Source of the DNA: Oscillospiraceae bacterium | GTDB taxonomy: Bacteria; Bacillota; Clostridia; Oscillospirales; Ruminococcaceae | Assembly: GCA_021199335.1 (NCBI GenBank) | Contig: JAJQIG010000042.1 | Coordinates: forward strand, 1-38,586 | DNA: 38,586 nucleotides | Direction of reading: 5' to 3' | In this document: piece by piece, positions 24,146 to 32,794 of the stretch | Numbering within the stretch: position 1 is the stretch's first letter | How the letters are laid out: every line of letters starts with the position of its first letter | The notes under the pieces: model-generated | Database searches by the model: none | What the model was told of the DNA's origin: nothing | Seen by the model: the letters and a program-made list of their open reading frames with translations, nothing else | Position numbers and translations under genes: made by a program

Positions 24146-24586
24146 ATGGTCGTGGCATTCTTTGGGCATAAAGATACTCCAAGTACAGTTAAGCCGCTCT
24201 TGGAGCAAACAGTACAGCGATTGATTGAGGAGAATGAGGAGATAACATTTCTTGTCGGTACGCACGGAGCGTTCGATTTAACGGTGCAAAACGTTCTTGA
24301 ACAAGCTTATAAAAAATGCCCGCAGATAACCTGTCATATAGTCCTTTCGTATATTCCCGTTGACAAGAACAGTGAACAGTGCGCACTGCCAACACTTGTC
24401 CCCGAAGGCATAGAGAACGTCCCGAAGCGCTTTGCTATATCGTTCAGCAACAATTATATGGTAAATGAGTGCGACACCATTGTGTGCTATATTACGCACG
24501 ATTGGGGCGGAGCTGCACAGTTTGTAGAAAAGGCAATGAAAAAAGGCAGTGTGATAATCAACCTTGCTGAAATCTATAAGCTGTAA
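24146..24586 (+). CDS. SLOG-like nucleotide-binding protein
   Basis: This 146-aa protein begins MVVAFFGHKDTP and has a Rossmann-like pattern: a strand with GHKDT, FLVGTHGAFD (glycine-rich turn), a central strand HIVLSYIPV, then DTIVCYITHDWGGAAQFVEKAMKKG with a closing strand VIINL. This fits the SLOG/DUF1273-like superfamily that binds nucleotides or nucleotide-derived ligands. Function is unknown. The ATG follows GAGGAGAG. It is divergent from the XRE gene and convergent with the GHKL-TIR gene; whether it works with that TIR domain is open. Confidence 0.6.
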   Translation: MVVAFFGHKDTPSTVKPLLEQTVQRLIEENEEITFLVGTHGAFDLTVQNVLEQAYKKCPQITCHIVLSYIPVDKNSEQCALPTLVPEGIENVPKRFAISFSNNYMVNECDTIVCYITHDWGGAAQFVEKAMKKGSVIINLAEIYKL

Positions 24587-24640
24587 TAAATATCAATATA
24601 TGGCAGATAATGCAGGCATTGCATCTGGTACAAATAGAAT

Positions 24641-24677
24641 GAAAAAATGAGCATACTCCCGATATGGGAATATGCTC
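24641..24677 (-). terminator. Terminator of the restriction/GHKL-TIR operon
   Basis: GAGCATA..CCC / GGG..TATGCTC (24649-24677) forms a stem with short mismatches. On the minus strand it is followed by ATTTTTTC. It sits 10 nt beyond the GHKL-TIR stop codon. Confidence 0.75.
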
Positions 24678-24686
24678 TAAATATAA

Positions 24687-26603
24687 TTATCGTGGTGTGA
24701 TTTTAACTAATGTTGCAAGATGGTCCTTATTTTCTTGTCTGGTTCTCTTGATATATCCCAACTTATCACAAATATATTCGATTTTTTGAGAAAAAACATC
24801 TGCACTTAATTTAGACATATAAAGATTTCCCTCGGAATCTCTAAAGCTTGTATGCCATTGTTGTTCATCATCAAGAGGGTGTTCTGGTCTAAAATCGTGA
24901 ATATTAAAAATCTTATGTTCAATTTGTGTAATCCAAGCTGCTCCTACTTCAGTCAAAGCACCCCAAGAGCGTTTTGTGTTTTCACTTGTAACAAAAATCA
25001 CATACATCTTCTGCGTTGAATAGCTATCTACAAAAAAATCCCTTAAATAGTCATATATACCGCTTTTCCCAACATCTCCTTCAGGAATACGACAAACCTC
25101 ATCGTCACAGTTGGTGTATATTATATCTTCGGGTGGAACATTATTGAATACTAACATATTATAAACAATATCAGCCAAATCTTTATCGTTATAAGTTTGA
25201 CTTATAAGTATTTTCTTTTTTTGTGAGTCAATAATGCTCTTTATTCCCATATCCGGACTGTTGGAATTGATTTCTTCAGAGAGAATAGTTTCTACTGTTT
25301 CCAATTGTTCCATAGGAATCCCTAATTGGTCTGAAATTTTTGTAGCAGCCTTTTTTGCTGTATTTTTCCTAAATCTATCAACGGATTTTTTGAAAGACGC
25401 TTCGTTCTTCCGTTGTTCTTCAAGTTTTTCTTCTTCTTTTTTCTTCTTACCCAAAGAAACAAAAACATCACGCATTTTTAGTATATCAGGAAGCAATGTA
25501 TTCCTCACATAGTCCAATACTGCTTGGTAGCGAGGGTCATCGGTTTTATATCCTTGTCTGTTGCTTAATGCCATATCAGGAAGTTCAGTCAGTTCAAAAA
25601 TATCTATATGGAGTTGACCAACAACATAGACTTCAGACAATTTGTTTTGCCCCACAATAGGCAAGATGTTAAATTCTCCCATTTTTCGATTTGCATATAG
25701 TGAAATGAAGTTATCCGGGAAATCTGCCATTTCAGCTTTTCTTCCGCGAGTAGACTTATAAGTACCTACCCAACCTTTTATTTGGACATTATATGAGTGT
25801 TCTTCACCGTTGCAATCCTTCATCTTAATTGGAACAGAAGCTAACGACTTGTTTTTCAAGAGCTCATCTTTTTCATTGGCATAAGGAGTATTAAAATAAT
25901 CACTTAAATATTCGAATTCATCGCCTAAAGTAATTAGTGTGGACAATTCTGAAATCATTTCCTTATCAAAAGAACATATTGTTTCATTCTCCGTCCCTCT
26001 GATAATATGTATTACAAAGTCTTCGTCTACCAATGGAAAAATTTTCAACAGATTTCTTTTTATAGCCTTTAACGAACTGTGTAAGGTGTACTGTGGCTTT
26101 TGCATAACCACTGCAGTCCCATTTCCGGTAACTTTTTCAAATGAAATCTCATCATCGGCTAAAGGAGATAATAAGTTATCACTTCCAATACTACGAGAAA
26201 GGATAAATCCAGATTTCTCCATATTAGAAACGGTTTTAATTAATACATTTTCAGAAACGGAAAGAGCCGCCAATTTTCCAACGCCTTTCCTTCCCATTTT
26301 CTTTCTATTAAGCGCAGTTCTAGCTCCTTCTTCTGTATTTCGTGAAACCGCAGCGACGTTTAGGTATTTTTGAACATCTCCATCAACATATGACATTCCT
26401 CTGCCATCATCTTCTACTGTTATATCATCTTTATTTGAGATAATATATACATTATGAGCATCAGCGTCATATGCATTTGCAATCAATTCCGCTAAAATAT
26501 AATAGATATTTGTATACAAACTTGGACCTAAAAGCTCAAGGATTCGAGGGTCTATATTAAGTTTATATTCTTTATTCATATTCTTCATACCGCCTTTAAA
26601 CAT
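24687..26603 (-). CDS. GHKL ATPase with C-terminal TIR-like domain
   Basis: This protein of up to 638 aa has an N-terminal Hsp90/MutL/MORC-type ATPase: Glu39 and Asn43 in LAELIANAYDADA, the DDGRGM motif (65-70) and the lid GRKGVGK (104-110). A transducer-like middle region follows, then a charged, probably coiled-coil linker (about 385-430). Residues 462 to about 610 look like a TIR fold: ILISQTYNDKDLADIV, a central VIFVTSENTKRSWGALTEVGAAW with a candidate catalytic Glu552. The first ATG overlaps the upstream methylase by 8 nt (ATGTTTAA); ATGs at 26588 and 26579 are alternatives. GHKL ATPases of this type are known near restriction-modification genes; TIR domains often destroy NAD+. A role as a DNA-sensing abortive effector is my inference. 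Confidence 0.8.
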   Translation of the reverse strand: MFKGGMKNMNKEYKLNIDPRILELLGPSLYTNIYYILAELIANAYDADAHNVYIISNKDDITVEDDGRGMSYVDGDVQKYLNVAAVSRNTEEGARTALNRKKMGRKGVGKLAALSVSENVLIKTVSNMEKSGFILSRSIGSDNLLSPLADDEISFEKVTGNGTAVVMQKPQYTLHSSLKAIKRNLLKIFPLVDEDFVIHIIRGTENETICSFDKEMISELSTLITLGDEFEYLSDYFNTPYANEKDELLKNKSLASVPIKMKDCNGEEHSYNVQIKGWVGTYKSTRGRKAEMADFPDNFISLYANRKMGEFNILPIVGQNKLSEVYVVGQLHIDIFELTELPDMALSNRQGYKTDDPRYQAVLDYVRNTLLPDILKMRDVFVSLGKKKKEEEKLEEQRKNEASFKKSVDRFRKNTAKKAATKISDQLGIPMEQLETVETILSEEINSNSPDMGIKSIIDSQKKKILISQTYNDKDLADIVYNMLVFNNVPPEDIIYTNCDDEVCRIPEGDVGKSGIYDYLRDFFVDSYSTQKMYVIFVTSENTKRSWGALTEVGAAWITQIEHKIFNIHDFRPEHPLDDEQQWHTSFRDSEGNLYMSKLSADVFSQKIEYICDKLGYIKRTRQENKDHLATLVKITPR

Positions 26604-27645
26604 CTATTCCGTGTTCTTCTAAATGCGCCAATATTGATTCGCCGATAACTTCTCCTAACCTAACTGGAACTGCGTTACCTATGTGCCTTGCTATATCTCT
26701 GAACGCAAAATCTTTATCCGGGTCAATAAAATCATAGTCGGCAGGAAAGGTTTGTAACAGAGCCCCTTCTCGCAATGATAACGCTCTATCCTGCTCGGGA
26801 TGACCATATCTTCCTGTACCATAGCAATAAAACTGGGTTGTTATGGTAGGACCTATTTGCTCCCAAGTCATTCGACCGTAAACCGAGCTATAAGTTTGTC
26901 CTGAAGCTTTTCTATGGCATTCACAACGCAATTCTTCAGGCCAGTCTCTCCAAGTACCACCGGGAATAGAGTGCCTAATTCTTTCTAAATTCTTCTGTGA
27001 GAGGCGAGCCGAACGATGCAGGGGGTCATTGGGGTCAACTTCTCCTGCTTCAATGTGAGGTAAATCGTGTATAAAATCTCTAACGTGAATGTCATCCCTA
27101 TTATGTGTGGGGTTAATAATGTTAATCGGTCCTAATGTTGAACCAACAAGAACAAATCTTCTTCTCGTTTGAGGAATACCATAATCAGGACAATAAATTA
27201 CTTTATAATCCAATTGATATCCATTCCTACGAAGTATCCTCAAAAATCTTTTAAAAATATTGGTTTCTTGAATTTGAGGAACATTCTCCATTGACACTAT
27301 CGTCGGTTGAACTTCTTCTATTAAACGACCGTATTCTAATAGCAAATTATACTTTTCATCCCTCGCATTTGCTTTGCCAAGCTTAAACCTCATTTGTGAA
27401 AAAGGCTGGCAAGGTGCGCAGCCCACCAGTATTTTTGTCGCATCATTATCGTATAACTCATCAATATCATTACCTGTTAGGGTACGCACATTCTGAATAT
27501 GATAATTAATATGGTTATTTTGTTCGTATGTATACTGGCAGGTAGGGTCAATGTCAAATCCAGCAATAACATTTAAGCCCGAATTTATCAGGCCTTTTGT
27601 TAACCCACCTATACCGCAAAATAAATCAACTATTTGTGTTGGCAT
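26596..27645 (-). CDS. DNA cytosine-5 methyltransferase (second)
   Basis: This 349-aa enzyme has all main cytosine-5 methylase motifs: I (DLFCGIGGLTKG), IV with catalytic Cys79 (GCAPCQPFSQ), VI (MENV, Glu120), VIII (QTRRRFVLVGS), and X (RHIGNAVPVRLGEVIGESI). The target domain lies at about 190-270 and its specificity cannot be read by eye. ATG at 27645 follows GGTAGGTG; a GTG three codons upstream is possible. It is 48 nt after the HaeIII-type fusion gene and overlaps the GHKL-TIR gene by 8 nt, which suggests coupled translation and shared function. Confidence 0.93.
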   Translation of the reverse strand: MPTQIVDLFCGIGGLTKGLINSGLNVIAGFDIDPTCQYTYEQNNHINYHIQNVRTLTGNDIDELYDNDATKILVGCAPCQPFSQMRFKLGKANARDEKYNLLLEYGRLIEEVQPTIVSMENVPQIQETNIFKRFLRILRRNGYQLDYKVIYCPDYGIPQTRRRFVLVGSTLGPINIINPTHNRDDIHVRDFIHDLPHIEAGEVDPNDPLHRSARLSQKNLERIRHSIPGGTWRDWPEELRCECHRKASGQTYSSVYGRMTWEQIGPTITTQFYCYGTGRYGHPEQDRALSLREGALLQTFPADYDFIDPDKDFAFRDIARHIGNAVPVRLGEVIGESILAHLEEHGIDV

Positions 27646-27693
27646 AGTATTCACCTACCTTAAATAATGAATTTATAAAACCGAGCAGTATTG

Positions 27694-29655
27694 TTACTCC
27701 CACTGACAAGAAATGAGGACAATTTCTGTCGGCATTCCTTCAAACTGAACATCAAATTTTAACGACGGCTCAACCTTTGTTGAAGCGTTGTGTATCCTAA
27801 AGCTGAATTGCCAACCGTTATTTAAGTACAGCTCAACCGTGTTTGAACTGTTCTTTTTAAACTTGATAGTGACAAGCTCATCAGGCAATTCAGCTATCGG
27901 AATATTAATAATCGGTTTCTTGGTTCGAGAAGCTTGATTTAATGTGCCACGCAGATTGAATGACTGTATATTGGTCGTTCTCTTTGCGTCAAGAGAGATG
28001 ACTTTATAAAAATCATACTCTCCTAATAAATACTCTACCATACGGCGTGGGAACGCTGGGTCAACACTGTTTGCCCTTTTGATTTCTTCCATAAAAGCGT
28101 TAAGCAAAGGAACATATACATCGCCGTCTTTATCAGGCAAGTCAGACCAGTTGACATTATTGCTCTTCTGTTCTTTTAGATACTTAAAGATAGGCAATAT
28201 TGAGTTCCAATATGTTTCAGAACAAGGAATGCCGTACCATTTCTCACCAAAATCAATGGAGGGGCTTAATCTGGAGTGTTTTACAGCAAAGTGATTATGC
28301 TTAACGCTTAATCCTATCTCCCAGCCACTTTCTCCTCTTATGATAAGAATATCTCTGACATCGCCCTTTTCGCCTTCCTCGTCTTTCTGTATCTTTAATA
28401 AAATAGTTTCGCTATCATTCTCAACCATAATCGGCTCAAGGTCTGTTAGCTTATCAGCCATTGCTTTTGCTGCTCTTGTAATGGTATTTTGAAAGCTCTT
28501 GTCCGTATTACCCCAAGCCTTTATAGCTGCTTTATAACTTGTGTTTTCTTCAATTTCAACTTTGCCGCACTTTCTGAATTTGGCAATTGTATCGCTTAAG
28601 GCAACTAAACAAGCCATCTCAAATGCTCTGCCTTGGTCATTACTCTTTGAACTCAATGTCTTATCCTCCTCTAATGCATTCTTTATTGCAACAGCGACTT
28701 CGTAAGCTAGATTAACAGGAACAGCGTTGCCTATCATTTTATAAGCATCGTTGGTGTTGTCGTAAATGAATTTGAATGTATCGGGAAAGCCTTGTACTCT
28801 TGCAATTTCTCGTATAGTCATTCGCCTATACAAATGCTCTTTTCCTTCAACAAAGCGGCAATCATTTTTGCCGTACTTTACCATTTTGGGAGCTTGCGGA
28901 TGAAGCTGACATTGGCGACCGGAAGCCTGAACTGTAAATGCTTGTTCATCCCAAGACTTTACCCTGTTACGGCTCATAAATATAGGGGAATATGCTCCGG
29001 TATAGTATTCGTTGTTGTTTATTGCTTTTTCATTGTGATGGTTAGATTTAGCTGCTGGGATAGCAGTGTCCTGCAAATCCCATATTATATCTCTTAATGT
29101 GATTTTCTTATCATCATCAGCAGTTGAGCCAGTGGGAAATTCAAAATCAATATTCAAATCATCTCTGAACCCTATGTAAAAAACTCTTTTACGTTCTTGG
29201 GCCACACCATAGTCTTTGGCATTTACTAATGTTATGGTTACATTATAACCACATTCACGAAACATCTTAACGATGTTATCAACTGCTTCCGAATGTCTAT
29301 TTGCGAGCATACCGCTTACGTTTTCGGCAAGAAAGAATTTTGGCTGCTTTTCTTTTAGAATTCGTATATAATCGTAGAAAAGCTGACCTCTGGCGTCTTC
29401 AATGCCTTTTAAGGAGCCTGCTTCCGACCAAGATTGGCAAGGAGGTCCGCCGATAATACCGTCTATGTCGTCCGGGAAATCAGACTCTTGTATTTTTCTT
29501 ATATCGCCCTTTATCAAAGTGGTGTTGGGGTGATTTGCCTCGAAAGTTGACCATATAGTAGGGTCATATTCGTTTGCAACAGGAATTTCAAATCCTGCAC
29601 GTTCAAATCCGAGGTCAAGTCCACCACAACCACTGAATAAACTTAATACCTTCAT
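27694..29655 (-). CDS. HaeIII-type methyltransferase-endonuclease fusion
   Basis: This 653-aa chain joins two enzymes. Residues 1 to about 328 are a cytosine-5 methylase that closely resembles M.HaeIII: motif [19 protein letters not shown], Cys73 in [17 protein letters not shown], Glu111 in [15 protein letters not shown], the target region [13 protein letters not shown] (244-256) and [13 protein letters not shown]. From about 342 the sequence ([12 protein letters not shown]...) is a HaeIII-family endonuclease, with [32 protein letters not shown] and the terminal [18 protein letters not shown]. The expected site is GGCC. The start chosen follows CTGGAGG; the longer frame adds 54 unlike residues. 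The frame is continuous, so this is not a sequencing split. Confidence 0.9.
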   Translation of the reverse strand: MKVLSLFSGCGGLDLGFERAGFEIPVANEYDPTIWSTFEANHPNTTLIKGDIRKIQESDFPDDIDGIIGGPPCQSWSEAGSLKGIEDARGQLFYDYIRILKEKQPKFFLAENVSGMLANRHSEAVDNIVKMFRECGYNVTITLVNAKDYGVAQERKRVFYIGFRDDLNIDFEFPTGSTADDDKKITLRDIIWDLQDTAIPAAKSNHHNEKAINNNEYYTGAYSPIFMSRNRVKSWDEQAFTVQASGRQCQLHPQAPKMVKYGKNDCRFVEGKEHLYRRMTIREIARVQGFPDTFKFIYDNTNDAYKMIGNAVPVNLAYEVAVAIKNALEEDKTLSSKSNDQGRAFEMACLVALSDTIAKFRKCGKVEIEENTSYKAAIKAWGNTDKSFQNTITRAAKAMADKLTDLEPIMVENDSETILLKIQKDEEGEKGDVRDILIIRGESGWEIGLSVKHNHFAVKHSRLSPSIDFGEKWYGIPCSETYWNSILPIFKYLKEQKSNNVNWSDLPDKDGDVYVPLLNAFMEEIKRANSVDPAFPRRMVEYLLGEYDFYKVISLDAKRTTNIQSFNLRGTLNQASRTKKPIINIPIAELPDELVTIKFKKNSSNTVELYLNNGWQFSFRIHNASTKVEPSLKFDVQFEGMPTEIVLISCQWE

Positions 29656-29686
29656 ATTTCCTCCAGAGAAACATCTATATATAGTT

Positions 29687-29715
29687 ATTTTATCACAATT
29701 TCTCGAAAATTGCAA
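29687..29715 (-). promoter_or_regulatory. Restriction-modification operon promoter
   Basis: On the minus strand: TTGCAA (29715-29710), a 17-nt spacer and TAAAAT (29692-29687), 31 nt before the start. Upstream lie two palindromes, GTGAATAATCAC (29725-29736) and CACTGCGCAGTG (29754-29765), that could be operators. Confidence 0.65.
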
Positions 29716-29783
29716 TATGAAAATGTGAATAATCACGATATTGTGCAAAAATTCACTGCGCAGTGCAAATGGATATGTTAAAT

Positions 29784-29814
29784 GACAGAAAGCGGTTCGC
29801 TTACTGTCCTTTTT
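29784..29814. terminator. Hairpin terminator beyond the DUF6076-like gene
   Basis: GACAG.AAGCG / CGCTT.CTGTC (29784-29808) forms a strong stem. The T run (CTTTTT) is on the plus strand, so it ends plus-strand transcripts best; on the minus strand it is followed by ATTTAAC and would act weakly for the DUF6076-like gene. Confidence 0.55.
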
Positions 29815-29816
29815 CA

Positions 29817-30827
29817 TTAGTATTTCGCTCGTCCCTCCAGAGTAGCCCTCCTGCTATCAGCACTTTCAAGGTAATCGCTAATCTCCTTCTCAAACTCCTT
29901 CCCACCATTCTTCTCAAACTTTCGAAGCATAGCCGCAGATGTGCGTATAAACTCGTCGTGAAGCGCCTTGTATTCGGTTTTGTTAGCGTCGGAAAGACGT
30001 TCCCAAGCCTTGTTTTTGTGCATAAAATTTTCAAACCTATACTTTACTTGCTGCCGAAAGCTGAAAACTCCCTCGGAGCATTTCTCTCTGTAAATAATCT
30101 TGCTGTTCTTCTTGCGAAGCACCTTGCACTCCTCGCAGTACTGCGTGTTCTTGGACTTTGCGAGGAAGAAGCTGCCGCACAGCTTGCACTGAACGCAGAA
30201 CACCTTTCTGCTCGTCAAATAGCGGGAATATCCCGTCAACAGCTCCGACATCTCGCTGCAATTAACCCGAATAACCTCACAAATCTCCGTGTCCTGCGGA
30301 GATTTTTTCTTTTTCAGCGTGGTGAAGGTGTCGGTAATCAGCGTTTCCACATCATCACGGAACTGCTCGCCCAACTCCGCACGGTCAGGTTGTTTCAGCC
30401 CCAAGCCCAACCGAGCGTTCATATATAAAACGGTGGCGACCTTGTACCATTTAGAGATAGTCCGTGCAAGCAGGCGTACAGTAACGCTTTTGTCTGCCTT
30501 GAAAAAATAGTCGAGGCTGTTTAACGTTTCGGCAACTCTGTGGCTGTTGGAGTTCTTGTCGCAAAGGTTAGCGTAGAGCCTGTCCGAAAGTTCCTGAAGC
30601 TTCTCCACGTCCGACAACGACCTGAACACATCAGCAGCAAAAGTTCCGAGCGGCTGTTCACGAAGATATATGTCCAAATCCTTAACGGCGAGATTTGGGG
30701 TGCTACTGTTTTTCAGCACCTTTTTGATGATTTTTGTTGAGCCGCCTATCAGGATTTCGGTGCTGTCCGTGAGCAGAAGAACCGCCTCGTAATCATAATT
30801 AACATCAAATTTCTTCTCAAAATCCAT
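29817..30827 (-). CDS. DUF6076-like zinc-ribbon protein
   Basis: This 336-aa protein contains a Cys cluster typical of a zinc ribbon: Cys211, Cys214, Cys217 ([11 protein letters not shown]) and Cys231, Cys234 (YCEECK), followed by a Lys/Arg-rich segment. The rest is mostly helical. It resembles the DUF6076 family common in clostridial integrative elements; that name is from memory. Function is unknown, possibly nucleic acid binding. It is transcribed towards the restriction operon and divergent from the excisionase/rep genes. Confidence 0.65.
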   Translation of the reverse strand: MDFEKKFDVNYDYEAVLLLTDSTEILIGGSTKIIKKVLKNSSTPNLAVKDLDIYLREQPLGTFAADVFRSLSDVEKLQELSDRLYANLCDKNSNSHRVAETLNSLDYFFKADKSVTVRLLARTISKWYKVATVLYMNARLGLGLKQPDRAELGEQFRDDVETLITDTFTTLKKKKSPQDTEICEVIRVNCSEMSELLTGYSRYLTSRKVFCVQCKLCGSFFLAKSKNTQYCEECKVLRKKNSKIIYREKCSEGVFSFRQQVKYRFENFMHKNKAWERLSDANKTEYKALHDEFIRTSAAMLRKFEKNGGKEFEKEISDYLESADSRRATLEGRAKY

Positions 30828-31158
30828 AGAAAACTACCTCGCTTACAAGGATAATGTACTAACAAAAGTGCCAAATAGGGCTGAAACAGCCAAATATCCA
30901 CCTATAAATATAGCATAATACAGCCGTTTGTGACAGAATACAACGGTTCCAATGTTTTTACAAGGATAAAACAGAATAGCACAACATACCGCATTATAAA
31001 AGCGTTTTCTTGGTTGTAAAACTCAATAACGCCGAAACACTATCCTTGTATAGTATATCACAACCTATTGCATTTGTCAATCCCGTATGGTAGGATATTG
31101 TCAAGGGACGAAGCTTCACCCGACATTCCGAACAACACCATTCAAGGAGGTAACTTTT
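30828..31158. promoter_or_regulatory. Divergent control region with three TACAAGGATA sites
   Basis: The gap holds three copies of TACAAGGATA: 30844-30853 (plus), 30959-30968 (plus) and 31041-31050 (minus). A minus promoter TTGTAT (30943-30938), 17-nt spacer, TATTAT (30920-30915) serves the DUF6076-like gene. A plus promoter TTGCAT (31068-31073), 17-nt spacer, TAGGAT (31091-31096) serves the HTH gene. A small hairpin GGCTG/CAGCC lies near 30877-30890. Confidence 0.55.
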
Positions 31159-31440
31159 ATGACAAACGCAAAACGAGAAGAAATTATTGCGGCAATGAGC
31201 AGCCTGCTCGAACAGCTTGTAGAGAACGAGCCGCCGAAATCCGAAACAACCGCCGCACCCGAAAAGGTTGAAATGCTGACGATAAAGGAGTGTACCGAAG
31301 CGGTCAAGGGGTTGAACGAGTACACGGTGCGACAGCTTATTGCCCGCAAGGAAATCCCCTCAATCAGAACGGGACAAGGCAAGCGTGGGAAGATACTTGT
31401 ACCGAAAGCGGCTCTGCTTCGCTACTTTGTCGGCGCATAA
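31159..31440 (+). CDS. Excisionase-like helix-turn-helix protein
   Basis: This 93-aa protein has a short helical N-terminus and a C-terminal winged-helix segment (MLTIKECTEAVKGLNEYTVRQLIARKEIPSIRTGQGKRGKILVPKAALLRYF), the form of excisionase/MerR-like HTH_17 proteins. Such proteins bend DNA at att sites or act as regulators. The ATG follows an ideal AAGGAGG (31144-31150). It lies 63 nt upstream of the rep-like gene. Confidence 0.75.
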   Translation: MTNAKREEIIAAMSSLLEQLVENEPPKSETTAAPEKVEMLTIKECTEAVKGLNEYTVRQLIARKEIPSIRTGQGKRGKILVPKAALLRYFVGA

Positions 31441-31503
31441 TGAGTGCAGTTTTTTGCAGTTCCTTTTGTGCTATGATGAACAAAAACGAAGGGAGCAAGG
31501 AAA

Positions 31504-32433
31504 ATGAAGATACTTGAACGGCTCAACCCCAACAACACCATATCGATAAACCGCCCCATTGCTCACGCTTTGGGGCTTGGGGCGGCGGTGGTTTACTCGG
31601 CGCTTATCTCAAAGTACGAGTATTATTACAAGCACAATATGCTCGATGAGGAGGGTTTCTTTTACTCAACGATTGCGGATTTGCAGGAAAGCACCTCTAT
31701 GGGCAAATGCCAACAGAGCAACGCTATCAAGGTGCTGACCGATGCAGGATTGGTGGAAGTTTGCAGGCGCGGTATGCCCGCAAAGCGATACTTTCGGGTG
31801 CGTGATGAAGTGGAGCTGCTCGACAAGTTTCTCAAACATGGTAAAGAAATAATCGCCGAGCTCAACCCTATTGCACAGTTGGACGATAATCGTCAAACTT
31901 GTTGTACGGAAACCGAACAACAAGTCGGCGGTTTTTCCGACAACAAGTTGGCGCAAAACGAGCCTTATACTATAAATCCTAATATAATAAAATCAAAAGA
32001 GAATAATCCTAATCAATCAATCCACGGCGTCGCCGATATGATTGATATGATGGATAATTCAACCGAGATTGTTTCTGCTGATAAACGCAGCGATTACCTT
32101 GAGCTTATCCGTGAGAATATCGAGTACGACTGCTTTGACAAAAGGGAGCAGGAAAAGGTTGACGAGCTGATACAGATTATGCTTGATGTTGTGTGTTCGA
32201 GCCAAAGCACGGTTCGGGTTCATGGCGAGGACTTGCCGCACGATGTGGTTAAGAGCCGCTTCCTAAAACTCAATCACGAGCATATCGAATATGTGCTGTT
32301 ATCATTGAAGCGGAACACAAGCGACGTGAAGAACATCAGAGCATATCTGATAACGACGCTTTACAACGCCCCGACCACCATTGACAGTTACTACACCGCT
32401 CTCGTTAACCACGATATGTACGGAAGTGCTTGA
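31504..32433 (+). CDS. Replication-initiator-like protein (RepA_N/DUF6017-like)
   Basis: This 309-aa protein has an N-terminal winged-helix region (INRPIAHALGLGAAVVYSALISKYEYYYKHN...FFYSTIADLQESTSMGKCQQSNAIKVLTDAGLVEV), the pattern of replication initiator/HTH proteins on clostridial elements. A low-complexity Asn-rich linker follows, and the C-terminus (about residues 195-300) resembles DUF6017. It may initiate copying of the excised circle. The region immediately downstream is highly structured, compatible with an origin. Confidence 0.6.
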   Translation: MKILERLNPNNTISINRPIAHALGLGAAVVYSALISKYEYYYKHNMLDEEGFFYSTIADLQESTSMGKCQQSNAIKVLTDAGLVEVCRRGMPAKRYFRVRDEVELLDKFLKHGKEIIAELNPIAQLDDNRQTCCTETEQQVGGFSDNKLAQNEPYTINPNIIKSKENNPNQSIHGVADMIDMMDNSTEIVSADKRSDYLELIRENIEYDCFDKREQEKVDELIQIMLDVVCSSQSTVRVHGEDLPHDVVKSRFLKLNHEHIEYVLLSLKRNTSDVKNIRAYLITTLYNAPTTIDSYYTALVNHDMYGSA

Positions 32434-32660
32434 CCGCTCCGAGAGAGTTTTCTTTCAGATTTGAAAAGAAAAAAATTGTCGGGCTGGGCGAGTTTTCGCT
32501 CCTATCCGCAGAGGTTGAGTGATAGAGGGTTGGGATTTTAGTCCTACTCTCGGAGCAGTCGTTTAAGAGCGATTTTCGCTTTTACCTCGTTTCACGAGGT
32601 GGCTGGTTGAGAGGGTTTTGAGAATTTATCTCAAACCTTGGCGAGAGAAGAAAAGAGGGG
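32434..32660. other. Chain of stem-loops after the rep-like gene
   Basis: There is no ORF here. GCTCCGAGAG (32435-32444) pairs at long range with CTCTCGGAGC (32547-32556). Further stems are AGCG/CGCT (32568-32580), ACCTCG/CGAGGT (32584-32600) and GGTTT.GAGA/TCTCAAACC (32614-32637). Together with the next inverted repeats this resembles a replication or transfer origin, or a noncoding RNA. Confidence 0.45.
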
Positions 32661-32661
32661 T

Positions 32662-32726
32662 TTGGGGATTTATCCCCAACTCAATGTGATAATGACGGGC
32701 GGAGCTTGTCACTATCACTATTGAGT
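32662..32726. other. Candidate oriT: hairpin plus long inverted repeat
   Basis: TTGGGGAT/ATCCCCAA (32662-32679) is followed by an 18/19-base near-perfect inverted repeat: ACTCAATGTGATAATGAC (32679-32696) against 32708-32726, with an 11-nt loop. This is about 200 nt upstream of the relaxase gene, where MobV-type oriT sites usually lie. The nick site is not identified. Confidence 0.5.
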
Positions 32727-32794
32727 ATAGCAACAACGACTAAAACCGAAAAAACTGCTTGATTTGTCAAAACCGTTTTATCATACATTTTGAA

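Noticed and set aside
24146-26603. Canonical Thoeris system
   Set aside because: Thoeris pairs a TIR protein with a SIR2/SLOG or membrane effector in one direction; here the genes are convergent, the TIR is fused to a GHKL ATPase, and the SLOG-like protein has no effector domain.
27694-29655. Two separate HaeIII genes joined by a missing stop
   Set aside because: The reading frame is continuous through the linker (about residues 328-342), with no internal ribosome site or start codon in a suitable place.
29763-30428. A 221-codon plus-strand frame opposite the DUF6076-like gene
   Set aside because: It is a shadow of the minus-strand gene; the minus frame has a Cys-cluster zinc ribbon, a proper start and a promoter.
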